From contig CAVXPD010000007.1 of NCBI GenBank assembly GCA_963763575.1, positions 1 to 64,000 on the forward strand: 64,000 nt of DNA, in the 5' to 3' direction. This document shows, piece after piece, positions 27,957-36,003 of this stretch. The stretch comes from Bog-473 sp963763575 (GTDB lineage: Bacteria > Actinomycetota > Acidimicrobiia > Acidimicrobiales > RAAP-2). The position numbers and the translations under genes were made by a program. Below the pieces are notes generated by a model. That model saw only the letters and a list, made by a program, of their open reading frames with translations, had not been told where the DNA came from and did not search any database. Every line of letters starts with the position of its first letter. Within the stretch, counting starts at the first letter, position 1.

Positions 27957-28970
27957 GTGACGACCGCCACCATGCAAGCGTGGGTGGTCGACCGTCCCGG
28001 TCCAGTCGACGGTCGGCCCCTGATCCGCCAAGAGAGGGAGATTCCCGAGCCCGCGCCGGGTCAGGTCCGTGTCCGCGTGCGCACCTGTGCCGTCTGCCGC
28101 ACCGATCTGCACGTGACCGAAGGGGACCTTCCGCCCCACCGTCCCCACGTGACGCCCGGGCACCAGATCGTCGGAACGGTGGAGCGCCTCGGTGCCGGCG
28201 CCACCCGCTGGCGCCTGGGCGACCGGATCGGTATCCCGTGGCTGGCGCACACCGACGGCGTGTGCCGTTTCTGCTCGTCGGGACGGGAGAACCTGTGCCT
28301 TGCGCCGCGCTTCACGGGTTGGGACGTCGACGGCGGGTACGCCGAGTACGCCGTCGTCGAGGAGGCGTACGCCTATGCATTGCCCGAGGCGTTCGGCGAC
28401 GAAGAGGTGGCACCCCTGCTCTGCGCCGGCATCATCGGATACCACGCGCTGCAGCGAGCGAACCTCCCCGATGGCGGGAGCCTCGGGATCTACGGCTTCG
28501 GCGGCTCGGCGCACATCACGGCCCAGGTCGCCCTCGCGCGTGGCGCGCGGGTGCACGTGATGACGCGCGCACCCGAGGCCCGCGCCCTCGCCCTCGAGCT
28601 CGGCGCCACCAGCGCAGGGGACGCAGCCGACCCGCCGCCCGAGCCGCTCGACTCGGCCATCCTGTTCGCACCGGTCGGCACGCTCGTGCCGCCGGCGCTG
28701 GCGGCTCTCGACCGCGGCGGGACCCTCGCCGTCGCCGGCATCCACCTCAGCGACGTGCCGCCGCTCGACTACGAGCGCCACCTCTTCGAGGAGCGGACCC
28801 TCCAGAGTGTGACCGCTAACACCCGCGAAGACGGCGAGCGCTTCCTGGCCGAGGCCGCCCGGATCCCCGTGCGCGTGGCGACGACCCCGTACCCCATGGA
28901 CCGGGCCGACGAGGCGCTCCGCGACCTCAGCCACGACCGGGTCAACGGGGCGGCCGTTCTCATCGCCTGA
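27957..28970 (+). CDS. Zinc-dependent alcohol dehydrogenase
   Basis: The 337-aa MDR-family protein has CAVCRTDLHV and GHQIVG with the catalytic Zn ligands. The structural zinc region is CRFCSSGRENLC, and the NAD(P)-binding stretch is GIYGFGGSAH. It resembles AdhA-type enzymes that reduce aldehydes to primary alcohols. I chose the GTG at 27957 over the upstream in-frame ATG at 27909 because of the TACGCT box 6 bp before it; an ATG at 27972 is also possible. Its position next to the DevR/Usp genes fits a fermentative or low-oxygen role. Confidence 0.83.
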   Translation: MTTATMQAWVVDRPGPVDGRPLIRQEREIPEPAPGQVRVRVRTCAVCRTDLHVTEGDLPPHRPHVTPGHQIVGTVERLGAGATRWRLGDRIGIPWLAHTDGVCRFCSSGRENLCLAPRFTGWDVDGGYAEYAVVEEAYAYALPEAFGDEEVAPLLCAGIIGYHALQRANLPDGGSLGIYGFGGSAHITAQVALARGARVHVMTRAPEARALALELGATSAGDAADPPPEPLDSAILFAPVGTLVPPALAALDRGGTLAVAGIHLSDVPPLDYERHLFEERTLQSVTANTREDGERFLAEAARIPVRVATTPYPMDRADEALRDLSHDRVNGAAVLIA

Positions 28971-28991
28971 GGGAACACCTGAAGTCGGGAC

Positions 28992-29046
28992 CTTGGTGGC
29001 CAAGCGCCTTGGTGTAGCGCCTTGGTGGCCAAGCCGCTACACCAAG
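28992..29046 (+). repeat. Nested hairpin: 12-bp inverted repeat with CTTGGTGGCCAAG repeats
   Basis: CTTGGTGTAGCG (29008-29019) pairs perfectly with CGCTACACCAAG (29035-29046). The 15-nt loop holds CTTGGTGGCCAAG, itself able to fold, and another copy of that 13-mer stands just before at 28992-29004. It lies 20 bp after the alcohol dehydrogenase and could act as a terminator or protect the 3' end of its RNA. Confidence 0.55.
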
Positions 29047-29075
29047 AACTTCAAGAGAAACAAAAAGCGCCGACG

Positions 29076-29151
29076 GTGCCCCAGTCGATTGACGTCAAAG
29101 CGCTGTCGCAGGGCCCTTGGCGATAGGTCCTGGAGCTCTCGACTGGGGCAC
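29076..29151. repeat. 13-bp inverted repeat enclosing a 50-bp structured spacer
   Basis: GTGCCCCAGTCGA (29076-29088) and TCGACTGGGGCAC (29139-29151) are perfect reverse complements. The spacer begins with the palindrome TTGACGTCAA. The unit is 76 bp, without an ORF, flanked by AT-rich DNA unlike its surroundings. It could be a small MITE-like element or the fold of a small RNA. Confidence 0.5.
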
Positions 29152-29249
29152 GCACGCCGGCAGTGCGATCAGGCGGTAGATCGCTGAAACCATTATTCCC
29201 GATCCGGTGATCGATAAACATCAAAATTTTCAGAAAAGCTTGAAGGGGC

Positions 29250-29702
29250 TCAGAGGACGGGTTCGACCTGGTCAGCGGCCATGAGGACCGTCACCAGCTC
29301 CCTGTCACGGGGGTAGGAGAGCAGCCGGGTGGCCTGGTCGAGGCTGACCCAGCGCAGCTCGTCCACCTCCGCGTTGGGCTTGAAGACGCCGGACTCGGGC
29401 ACCATGATCCAGTAAGCGACCGCCTTCGGGCGGCCCTTGCGGTCCATGTATTCGGTGTGCCCGATGAAGCGGAGGAGACGGCACGCCATGCCCGTCTCCT
29501 CCTGGACCTCACGGCGCGCGGCCAGCTCGAACGTCTCGCCGGGCTCGAGCTTTCCCTTGGGGAACGACCAGTCGTGGTGCACGGGCCGATGGACCACCGC
29601 GATCTCGAGCGCCCGCTTCCGACGACGGACCACGAGCCCGCCGGCCGCCTGGACAACATCGGTTGGTGAGGGGAGCTCCGCGGTCATCGCTCGTCGCGCC
29701 AC
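29250..29702 (-). CDS. Nudix hydrolase
   Basis: The 150-aa protein has a perfect Nudix box: G50-x5-E56-x7-REVQEETGM at 64-72. The family hydrolyses nucleoside diphosphates linked to another group, such as Ap4A, oxidised dNTPs or inositol polyphosphates. The WSFPKGKLEPGET context resembles MutT1/Ap4A-type enzymes of actinobacteria. Divergent from a CYTH-CHAD gene, which suggests a shared polyphosphate or nucleotide theme. An internal ATG at codon 6 is an alternative start. Confidence 0.85.
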   Translation of the reverse strand: MARRAMTAELPSPTDVVQAAGGLVVRRRKRALEIAVVHRPVHHDWSFPKGKLEPGETFELAARREVQEETGMACRLLRFIGHTEYMDRKGRPKAVAYWIMVPESGVFKPNAEVDELRWVSLDQATRLLSYPRDRELVTVLMAADQVEPVL

Positions 29703-29794
29703 TGTCTTCGCAGACTACCGCCGAGCGCCGCGCGAACCGCGGTTTTCCCGGGGCGATCTTCTCGACGGTCGTGGGCCGTCGTGGGGTCCCGAAG

Positions 29795-29800
29795 TAGCCT
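29795..29800 (+). promoter_or_regulatory. -10 box TAGCCT, leaderless start
   Basis: TAGCCT, 6 bp, then the ATG at 29807. No ribosome-binding site is visible. Confidence 0.5.
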
Positions 29801-29806
29801 GACCGA

Positions 29807-31618
29807 ATGTCCGACGTGAGCGACGAGAGGCCGGGGAGCCGGAGCGACCCCGTCGAGATCGAGTGGCAGTTCGACGCGCTCGATCTGCGACCGGTGGAGC
29901 GCTGGCTCGCCACCCTGCCCACGATGGCCATCGAGACCCCTGACGGTGGGACCGTGACCGCGATCGCCCGCACACCGCGGCGGCAGACCGATTCGTACCT
30001 CGACACCGACGACTGGCGCATCGCGCGGGCTGGGTTCGTCGTCCGCATCCGCCATCGAGGTCGCCACGAGGAGGTCACGCTCAAGGACACGCGACCCGCA
30101 GAAGGCAGCGGCTTGCGCCGGCGTCTCGAGGTGACCGAGTTGCTCCCCGCCGGCGGGATCGCCGCTCTGGGCTCCGACGGCCCAGTGGGCTCGCGGTTGC
30201 GCGCCGTCGTGGGCGCGCGCCCTCTGCACGAAGTGCTCCAGGTGCGCACGCGCCGGCGACCGTTTGCGTTGCGCGTGGCGGGTGTCGACGCCGCCGAGGT
30301 GGCGCTCGATGACACGGTGATCGTCGTCGGCGACGGAGAGCGGCCGATGCGGTTGCGACGGGTGGAGGTCGAGGTGCGACCTGACTGGATGGACGCGCTG
30401 GAGCCGATGGTGCAGCGACTGCGAGAATCATGCGGGCTCCGGCCCGCGCACCTGTCGAAGTTCGAGGCGGGGCTGCTGGCGCTCGGTCAGGAGATCCCCG
30501 GCTCGCCCGATCTCGGTCCTGCGGAGATCTCGCCGTCGTCGACCATGGGTGAGCTCGCGTTCGCCGTGATGCGCCGCCAGCTCGCCGCCATGCGCGACAA
30601 GGAGTCGGGGACCCGCCTCGGCGAGGACCCCGAGGATCTGCACGACATGCGGGTGGCAACGCGTCGGCTGCGCGCCGCGCTCTCGCTGTTCGCCGCGGTG
30701 CTTCCCGCGCGGGCGCAGGCCTTCCGCGAGGAGCTGGGATGGCTCGGAGGGCTGCTCGGCGCGGTGCGAGACCTCGATGTGCAGCGAGAGGGTCTGGCGG
30801 AGATGGCCGGCTCCGCCACCGGGAGCTCCCTGCCGCACGCCGACGGCCATGACCCCCTCGAGGAGCTCTCGCAGCTCCTCGAGCACGAGTGGGTTGCGGC
30901 CCGCGCCGACCTGCTGACGGGCCTCGACTCGGTCCGCTGGGAGCGCCTGGCCCGCGGGCTGGCGGCGATGGCACAACAGGGGCCGGCCCGTCGCTCGATC
31001 GCGACGCGGGCCCCCGCGCTCGTCGGCCTGCCCGACCTGGTCGTCGCCCGGCACGGCGCGGTGGCCAAGGCCGCCAAACGCGCCCGTCGGACCGGCGAGG
31101 TGACGGATTTTCACCGCCTGCGCATCCGCTGCAAGCGGCTCCGCTACACGCTCGAGTTCGGGTCCGAGGTCTACGAGGGCGAGACGTCGCGCTATGTCCG
31201 CGAGCTCACCGCGGTCCAGGACGAGCTCGGTCTCATGCAGGACGCCGAGGTCGCCTCCCTCCGGCTGGCCGAGTTGGCCACCGGCGAGGCGGACCTGTCG
31301 GCGGCGACCGTCTTCGCGATGGGCGCCATGGCCGAGCGCGACCGGCGCAAAGTCCGGCGCCTCCTGCGCCGGCTGCCGAAGCACGCGTCGCGCGTGAACG
31401 GCCGAGAGTGGCGCGAGCTGCACGAGCTGATGGAGCGCCGTCGCGCCGAGGTGGAGGCCGCACAACCGCCCGGGCGCCGCACGCTGAGCGCCTTACCCAC
31501 GCCCGAGCCCGCCCCCGACGCGTCCGCCACCGAGCCGGGCGCCCAAACTCAGGCTCACCCGTCGCGGGGACCCGGGCTGACGGCCCTGGCCCCGCCCCGG
31601 TCAGGCGAGAGGGAATGA
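29807..31618 (+). CDS. CYTH-CHAD domain protein
   Basis: This 603-aa cytoplasmic protein has an N-terminal CYTH domain (residues 16-220), a fold that binds triphosphates, and a C-terminal CHAD domain (about 240-530), a helical domain that binds polyphosphate. The CHAD repeats show their conserved His/Arg clusters: DLHDMRVATRRLRAAL and DFHRLRIRCKRLRYTLEF. The CYTH signature ExExK reads E17-I-E19-W-Q21, so the usual Lys is Gln, which may reduce catalysis. The Pro-rich tail after 550 is probably disordered. Its 3' end overlaps the convergent EthD gene by 18 bp. Confidence 0.87.
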   Translation: MSDVSDERPGSRSDPVEIEWQFDALDLRPVERWLATLPTMAIETPDGGTVTAIARTPRRQTDSYLDTDDWRIARAGFVVRIRHRGRHEEVTLKDTRPAEGSGLRRRLEVTELLPAGGIAALGSDGPVGSRLRAVVGARPLHEVLQVRTRRRPFALRVAGVDAAEVALDDTVIVVGDGERPMRLRRVEVEVRPDWMDALEPMVQRLRESCGLRPAHLSKFEAGLLALGQEIPGSPDLGPAEISPSSTMGELAFAVMRRQLAAMRDKESGTRLGEDPEDLHDMRVATRRLRAALSLFAAVLPARAQAFREELGWLGGLLGAVRDLDVQREGLAEMAGSATGSSLPHADGHDPLEELSQLLEHEWVAARADLLTGLDSVRWERLARGLAAMAQQGPARRSIATRAPALVGLPDLVVARHGAVAKAAKRARRTGEVTDFHRLRIRCKRLRYTLEFGSEVYEGETSRYVRELTAVQDELGLMQDAEVASLRLAELATGEADLSAATVFAMGAMAERDRRKVRRLLRRLPKHASRVNGREWRELHELMERRRAEVEAAQPPGRRTLSALPTPEPAPDASATEPGAQTQAHPSRGPGLTALAPPRSGERE

Positions 31619-31969
31619 GCCCGCGTCGTCGCCCATGACGACGCGGGGATGTTCGGTCACGACGAAATCGAGGCGGCCGGTGTCGAGGAACCGCTCGATG
31701 TCGGCCCAGATCTCGCCGAAATCCTGCTCCCCCATGTGGGCGCGGTACGAGTCCATGCTCTCGAACCACTGCACGGTCACGCCGTCGTAACCGGCGTCGT
31801 CGTCACCGTTGTAATCCTCGAGCGGTCGCGGATGTTGCTCGTAGCGCACGACGTGGCTCCCACTCTTGCTCGACGCGATCAGCGGTCCGTGGACTTCCCG
31901 CCAGTGCGCGTGGAATTCGGCGGGCGTGAGACCGTCTTTGCGCCGCAGCAGGCACGTCAACCGGACCAT
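31601..31969 (-). CDS. EthD-domain dimeric alpha/beta-barrel protein
   Basis: The 122-aa protein begins MVRLTCLLRRKDGLTPAEFHAHWREVHGPL, the standard EthD opening, and has YDGVTVQWFESMDSYRAHM in the middle. The start at 31969 is fixed by AAGGAGGTCTCC directly upstream; the open frame extends 12 codons further but without such a site. EthD-like proteins often accompany degradation pathways as small dimeric barrels; the ligand here is unknown. Confidence 0.8.
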   Translation of the reverse strand: MVRLTCLLRRKDGLTPAEFHAHWREVHGPLIASSKSGSHVVRYEQHPRPLEDYNGDDDAGYDGVTVQWFESMDSYRAHMGEQDFGEIWADIERFLDTGRLDFVVTEHPRVVMGDDAGSFPLA

Positions 31970-32737
31970 GGAGACCTCCTTGGGGACGCCGTGAGGACCG
32001 AGCAAGCTGCCCGGCGCGGCACGGCCGCACCCTAGCGGGCACGCGTCGGGACGCCCGCTCGTGGGAAGTGAAGCGAAACGCTCGCGCCCGAGCTGCTGGA
32101 GTTCATCGGCCCGCCTCTCGAGTTGGCGGCTGCACCTGCCCGGAACGGGATTTCGTCTTCCCGTTCCGAGCAGTTCGCAGCACCGGTTCCCGCGTTATTG
32201 CTGCTTCCTCGCGATCCTCCGAGATCCCTCCGTGCCCCTCTGTTGCCGGCCGCGATGGCGGATCACCCGGTCCCCGGTCCCGGTTTTGGCCGCGAGCGGC
32301 CGGTCGAGCCAGTGCGCTCGAGCTGCCGCCGGGCCGGCCCCCGGGACCGGAGGGGTAACAGAGGAGGTCCCGAAGGCCGGGCCCGGGGGCGGTCCGCCGC
32401 CCGATTCGAAGTGTGGAGTGGTCGAAGCGGCTCACCGGCCGCTCCTGCTGCGAGGGGCGAGGGGGGAGGGGCGAGAGCCTGGATCGCGCGAGCCGCACAG
32501 GGATCCGGTGCGGCTGCCTGCACGATCCCGATGCACTCTTCATCGTCGTCACCCCTTTGCCGTCGCCTGCTGGATTGCGCGCGACTCCTCTGTCGTTACG
32601 AATGAAACGGGCGAGCTCAACGAACCTTTCGCCACCGGTGGAGAAATTCCCAGGTCGACACCCCGGTTGTAGGTGCGTGCTGGGTGCGGGGCCCGGACCG
32701 CGTCCCGGGGCAACCCGATGAAACCGGCGGTGTCTCG
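31970..32737. other. Long intergenic region, no gene seen
   Basis: About 770 bp between divergent genes. Several overlapping open frames exist on both strands, none with a family pattern. GC-rich inverted stretches occur around 32340-32400 (GGCCGGGCCCGG). I cannot assign a function to this stretch. Confidence 0.45.
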
Positions 32738-32743
32738 TACTCT
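32738..32743 (+). promoter_or_regulatory. -10 box TACTCT, short-leader or leaderless start
   Basis: TACTCT lies 8 bp before the ATG at 32752, with no Shine-Dalgarno sequence between. Confidence 0.45.
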
Positions 32744-32751
32744 GGCGGTTC

Positions 32752-33501
32752 ATGCCCGCCTCCCATGCCCTGGTGATCGTGCTGGCCGGGGTGGGTGCCG
32801 GCATCTTCAACGGGGTGGCGGGTGGGGGCAGCCTGATCTCGTTCCCGATCCTGCTCGGCCTCGGCTACCCCGCCCTCACGGCGAACATCACGAACACGAT
32901 CGGCATCTGGCCGGGCTATCTGGCTTCGGCCGCCGGCTTCCGCCGCGAGATCGGCGACCAGTCCCGCCGGCTGGTCCGGCTCAGCCCGGTCGCGCTGGCC
33001 GGCGGAGTGGCCGGCGCATTGCTGCTGCTCACGACCTCCCCGGCCACCTTCGACGACGTGGTGCCGTGGCTCGTCCTGGGGGCGGCCGCCCTGTTCGCCG
33101 CCCAGCCCTTCCTGCGGCGTGCCCTCGACCGCAACTCGGCCCATCCCCGTACGCGGCCGGTATTGCTCGTGCTGGGGGTGTTCGCCGCTTCGGTCTATGG
33201 GGGCTACTTCGGCGCGGCCATGGGCGTGATGTTCCTTGCCATCCTCGGGATCGCGTTGCCGGTCTCGCTCGCGCACACGAGCGGCCTGCGTGCCGTGCTC
33301 TCGATGATCGTCAATGGCATCGCCGCGGTCGTCTTCCTCGTTCACGGCGGCCTGGCGTGGGCGGCGGTCGGTTGGCTCGCCCTCGGCAGCCTGGTCGGCG
33401 GCTACGTCGGTGCGCGCCTGGCGCTGGCGCTGCCGGCATCGGCGCTACGCGTCGTCGTGGTGGTCATCGGCGTGGGTACGGCAGTCAAGCTGCTCGTCTG
33501 A
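32752..33501 (+). CDS. TauE/SafE-family membrane permease
   Basis: The 249-aa protein has about eight hydrophobic segments and the family signature VGAGIFNGVAGGGSLISFPILL near the N-terminus, with the related GVFAASVYGGYFGAAMGVMFLA in the second half. Such proteins export sulfite or organosulfonates or move other small anions. No sulfonate-degradation genes are adjacent. It converges on the pxpBC gene with 57 bp between stops. Confidence 0.83.
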   Translation: MPASHALVIVLAGVGAGIFNGVAGGGSLISFPILLGLGYPALTANITNTIGIWPGYLASAAGFRREIGDQSRRLVRLSPVALAGGVAGALLLLTTSPATFDDVVPWLVLGAAALFAAQPFLRRALDRNSAHPRTRPVLLVLGVFAASVYGGYFGAAMGVMFLAILGIALPVSLAHTSGLRAVLSMIVNGIAAVVFLVHGGLAWAAVGWLALGSLVGGYVGARLALALPASALRVVVVVIGVGTAVKLLV

Positions 33502-33558
33502 TTCCCTTACATGGGCGCGGATACCCTTGTGGGCCGGCGCGAACAGTGCTGGCAAACC

Positions 33559-35232
33559 TCAGTCAGCAAAGACCGGGTAGGTGCCGACGACCGCACTTCC
33601 GAGCCGCCGGCGCTGCGCGTCGTACGCCGCGTCGGCCTCGTCGCGGCCGACCGGGACCAGGCGGACGCGTGTGCCGGGAGCGCACTGGCCGAGCAGACCG
33701 AGATCGGCCGAGACCACGACGGCCACGACCGGATAACCGCCGAGGGTGGCGTGATCGGGCCCCAGCACGACCGCATCGCCGCTGGGCGGGACCTGGACCG
33801 CTCCGGTCACGACGCCCTGGGAGTCCAGTTCGCCGAGGCTCCTCGTTTCTCCGGTCCAGCGCGACCCTTCTTCGGCCCGAAGCCGGAGGCCGACCCGGTT
33901 GCTGTCGCGCTGCACGACGAAGACCGAGTCCGAGAGCCGCTCCATCGCGTCTTCGTCGAAGCGCTCGGGGTGCGGGCCGGGCACCACGCGCAGCGGAAGC
34001 GGCGAGTCGTCCGTCCCGATGCAGGTGGCCGCGCCCTCGGACAGGTGGTCCCCGAGTGGCGGAGCCCACGGACCCGCGAACACGTGGGCCCCGGGCCCGA
34101 GTGCGCCGGGCCCCAGCGCGCAGAGCTCGTCGGTGGCGCGGCTGCCGAACACCTCCGGTCCGAGAACGCCGCCGGCCACGGCGAGATAGGTTCGGCACCC
34201 GCCCCGCAGCCGCCCGACCCCGAGCACCTGGTCCGCGACGAGCGGCAGCAGGCGGTCCGCTGCCGCTTCCGACCCGTCGACCCGCACCTCCGGTGCTGCC
34301 CCGACGGCCGCGACATGACAGGGACCGAGGGTGCGCAGCTTGGTGCCGCCGCCCGTGATCTCCAGCGCGCCGGCCTCGGCCGGATTGCCGGCCAGCCGGT
34401 TGGCCAGGGTGAGCGAGACGGGGTCGGCCGGGCCTGCCGCAGGGACCCCCGAAGCGGCCACGGCGCGCCGGCCCCCGTCCTGCACCACCGCACGAAGACC
34501 CGGCGCGACCACCTCCCACACCGGACGGGCGTCCGCGGGAGGTGTCCAGGCCGGCAGGCGGATCGGGGTGGGCTCGCCCGGGTCGCCCTCCCGGGCAATC
34601 GTGAAGCGCACCCGGTCGCCCGGCGCGAGCGCCGCGTAGGGCGGCGTCACCGAGAAGAGAGGAACGCCGGTACGGCCGACCAAGTGCCAGCCCCCGGGCG
34701 ACGCCGTCGGGTACACCGCAGCGTGTCCGTTGGCCAGCGCAACCGCGCCGGCCGGCACCACCGGGCGGGGCTGTGCACGCCGGGGGACCGACCGCAGGGC
34801 GCCAGGAAGCCCGTCGAGATAGGCGAAGCCGGGCGAGAAGCCGACGACCGCAACCGACAGGGACTGCGCGGTCAGCAGGGCGACCACCTCGTCGTCGGCG
34901 CAGCCGGTCAACGCGGCCACCTCGGTCAGGTCGGCGCCGTCGAACACACAAGGGATGGTCACGAGGCGACCGTCGGGCGCGGCGTCGCGACCGACGGACG
35001 CAGAGTCGAGCGCGTCGACCGCCGCGGCGCGCACGCTGCGGATCGTGACGTCGGGGTCGCGCAGCAGGAGGGCGACGGTGGCGAAACCGCACACGAGCTC
35101 GGCGTCGATCCCGCGTAGCGTGTCCTGCAAGGCGTGTTCGAGCGCGCGTCCCGCCGACGGATCGTCGACGCCGATCAGGAGCGCGCGGTCACCGAGGGGG
35201 CGCACCTCCCCCACGGGCACCGATCGCGTCAT
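33559..35232 (-). CDS. 5-oxoprolinase subunits B and C, fused (PxpB-PxpC)
   Basis: This 557-aa protein joins two normally separate subunits. Residues 1-210 are PxpB/KipI-like (GDRALLIGVDD, GFSPGFAYLDGLP, GGWHLVGRT). Residues from about 225 are PxpC/KipA-like (VVAPGLRAVVQDGGR, GVPAAGPADP.S, NRLAGNP..A..LEIT). With PxpA they form the ATP-dependent 5-oxoprolinase that opens 5-oxoproline to glutamate. The start at 35232 overlaps the pxpA stop by 4 bp, which supports it over the longer open frame. Fused B-C forms are known in other bacteria. Confidence 0.88.
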   Translation of the reverse strand: MTRSVPVGEVRPLGDRALLIGVDDPSAGRALEHALQDTLRGIDAELVCGFATVALLLRDPDVTIRSVRAAAVDALDSASVGRDAAPDGRLVTIPCVFDGADLTEVAALTGCADDEVVALLTAQSLSVAVVGFSPGFAYLDGLPGALRSVPRRAQPRPVVPAGAVALANGHAAVYPTASPGGWHLVGRTGVPLFSVTPPYAALAPGDRVRFTIAREGDPGEPTPIRLPAWTPPADARPVWEVVAPGLRAVVQDGGRRAVAASGVPAAGPADPVSLTLANRLAGNPAEAGALEITGGGTKLRTLGPCHVAAVGAAPEVRVDGSEAAADRLLPLVADQVLGVGRLRGGCRTYLAVAGGVLGPEVFGSRATDELCALGPGALGPGAHVFAGPWAPPLGDHLSEGAATCIGTDDSPLPLRVVPGPHPERFDEDAMERLSDSVFVVQRDSNRVGLRLRAEEGSRWTGETRSLGELDSQGVVTGAVQVPPSGDAVVLGPDHATLGGYPVVAVVVSADLGLLGQCAPGTRVRLVPVGRDEADAAYDAQRRRLGSAVVGTYPVFAD

Positions 35233-36002
35233 GCACGGGCCGGCGCCGTCACCTCGAAGCCGGCGTCGTCCATGGCCGCGCGCACCGCGGTCGCGATGGC
35301 GACGGCACCGGGGGAGTCGCCGTGGATGCACAACGTGTCGACCCACAACGTCAAGAGCGAGCCGTCAGCGGCCACCACCGCCCCACGGGCCAGGCTCAGC
35401 GCCTGGTCGGCCGCCGCGCCCGGATCGGTGAGCACGGCGCCCGGCTTGGCGCGGTCGACCAGTCCGCCGTCCGGCCGGTACGCGCGGTCGCAGAACCCCT
35501 CTTCGCAGGCCATGAGGCCGTCGCGCAGGATCATGGCCATGGCCCGGCAGCCCGAGGGCAGCACGAGGGGGGTGTCGTCGGGGCACGTGGCGCGCACGGC
35601 CTTGCGCAGCGTCTCGTAGATGGCCCCACCCTTGGCCACCTCCTCGTAGAGCGCGCCGTGCGGCTTGACCGACTCGATCGTCGTTCCGGCGGCGTCACAG
35701 ACCTTGCCAAGCGCGCGCAGCTGGTCGCTCAGGGATCGTCCGAGCTCGTCGCGGTCGATATCCACGGGCCGGCGTCCGAACCCGGGGACGTCGGGGTACG
35801 ACGGGTGCGCGCCGATGCGGACCGCGTGCTCGAGCGCGGCGGCGACCGTTTCCGTCATCGATGCCTCGTCGCCGGCGTGACCCCCGCAAGCGATGTGCGC
35901 GGTCGTCACGAGGGCGAGGAGCGCACGCTCGGTGCCGGTCCCCTCGGGGTCCGTCGCCTCACCCAGGTCGGCGTTGAGGTCGATCGATCGTGCGGGCGAC
36001 AC
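35229..36002 (-). CDS. pxpA: 5-oxoprolinase subunit A (PxpA, LamB/YcsF family)
   Basis: The 257-aa TIM-barrel-like protein has the family motifs SIDLNADLGE, ACGGHAGD, IGAHPSYPD and ESVKPHGALY. It works with the PxpB-PxpC fusion encoded directly downstream (4-bp ATGA overlap) to hydrolyse 5-oxoproline, a damage product of glutamine and glutamate. The GTG start lies 1 bp after the helicase stop, so it is probably translated from the same mRNA. Confidence 0.9.
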   Translation of the reverse strand: MSPARSIDLNADLGEATDPEGTGTERALLALVTTAHIACGGHAGDEASMTETVAAALEHAVRIGAHPSYPDVPGFGRRPVDIDRDELGRSLSDQLRALGKVCDAAGTTIESVKPHGALYEEVAKGGAIYETLRKAVRATCPDDTPLVLPSGCRAMAMILRDGLMACEEGFCDRAYRPDGGLVDRAKPGAVLTDPGAAADQALSLARGAVVAADGSLLTLWVDTLCIHGDSPGAVAIATAVRAAMDDAGFEVTAPARA

Positions 36003-36003
36003 G

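Noticed and set aside
32061..32810. Open frames on both strands between the EthD and TauE genes
   Set aside because: None has a family pattern, ribosome site or promoter box, and the translations are Arg/Pro/Gly-rich as expected for noncoding GC-rich sequence.
33511..35118. Plus-strand open frame of about 535 codons opposite pxpBC
   Set aside because: It is the shadow of the fused 5-oxoprolinase gene, whose motifs are clear on the other strand.
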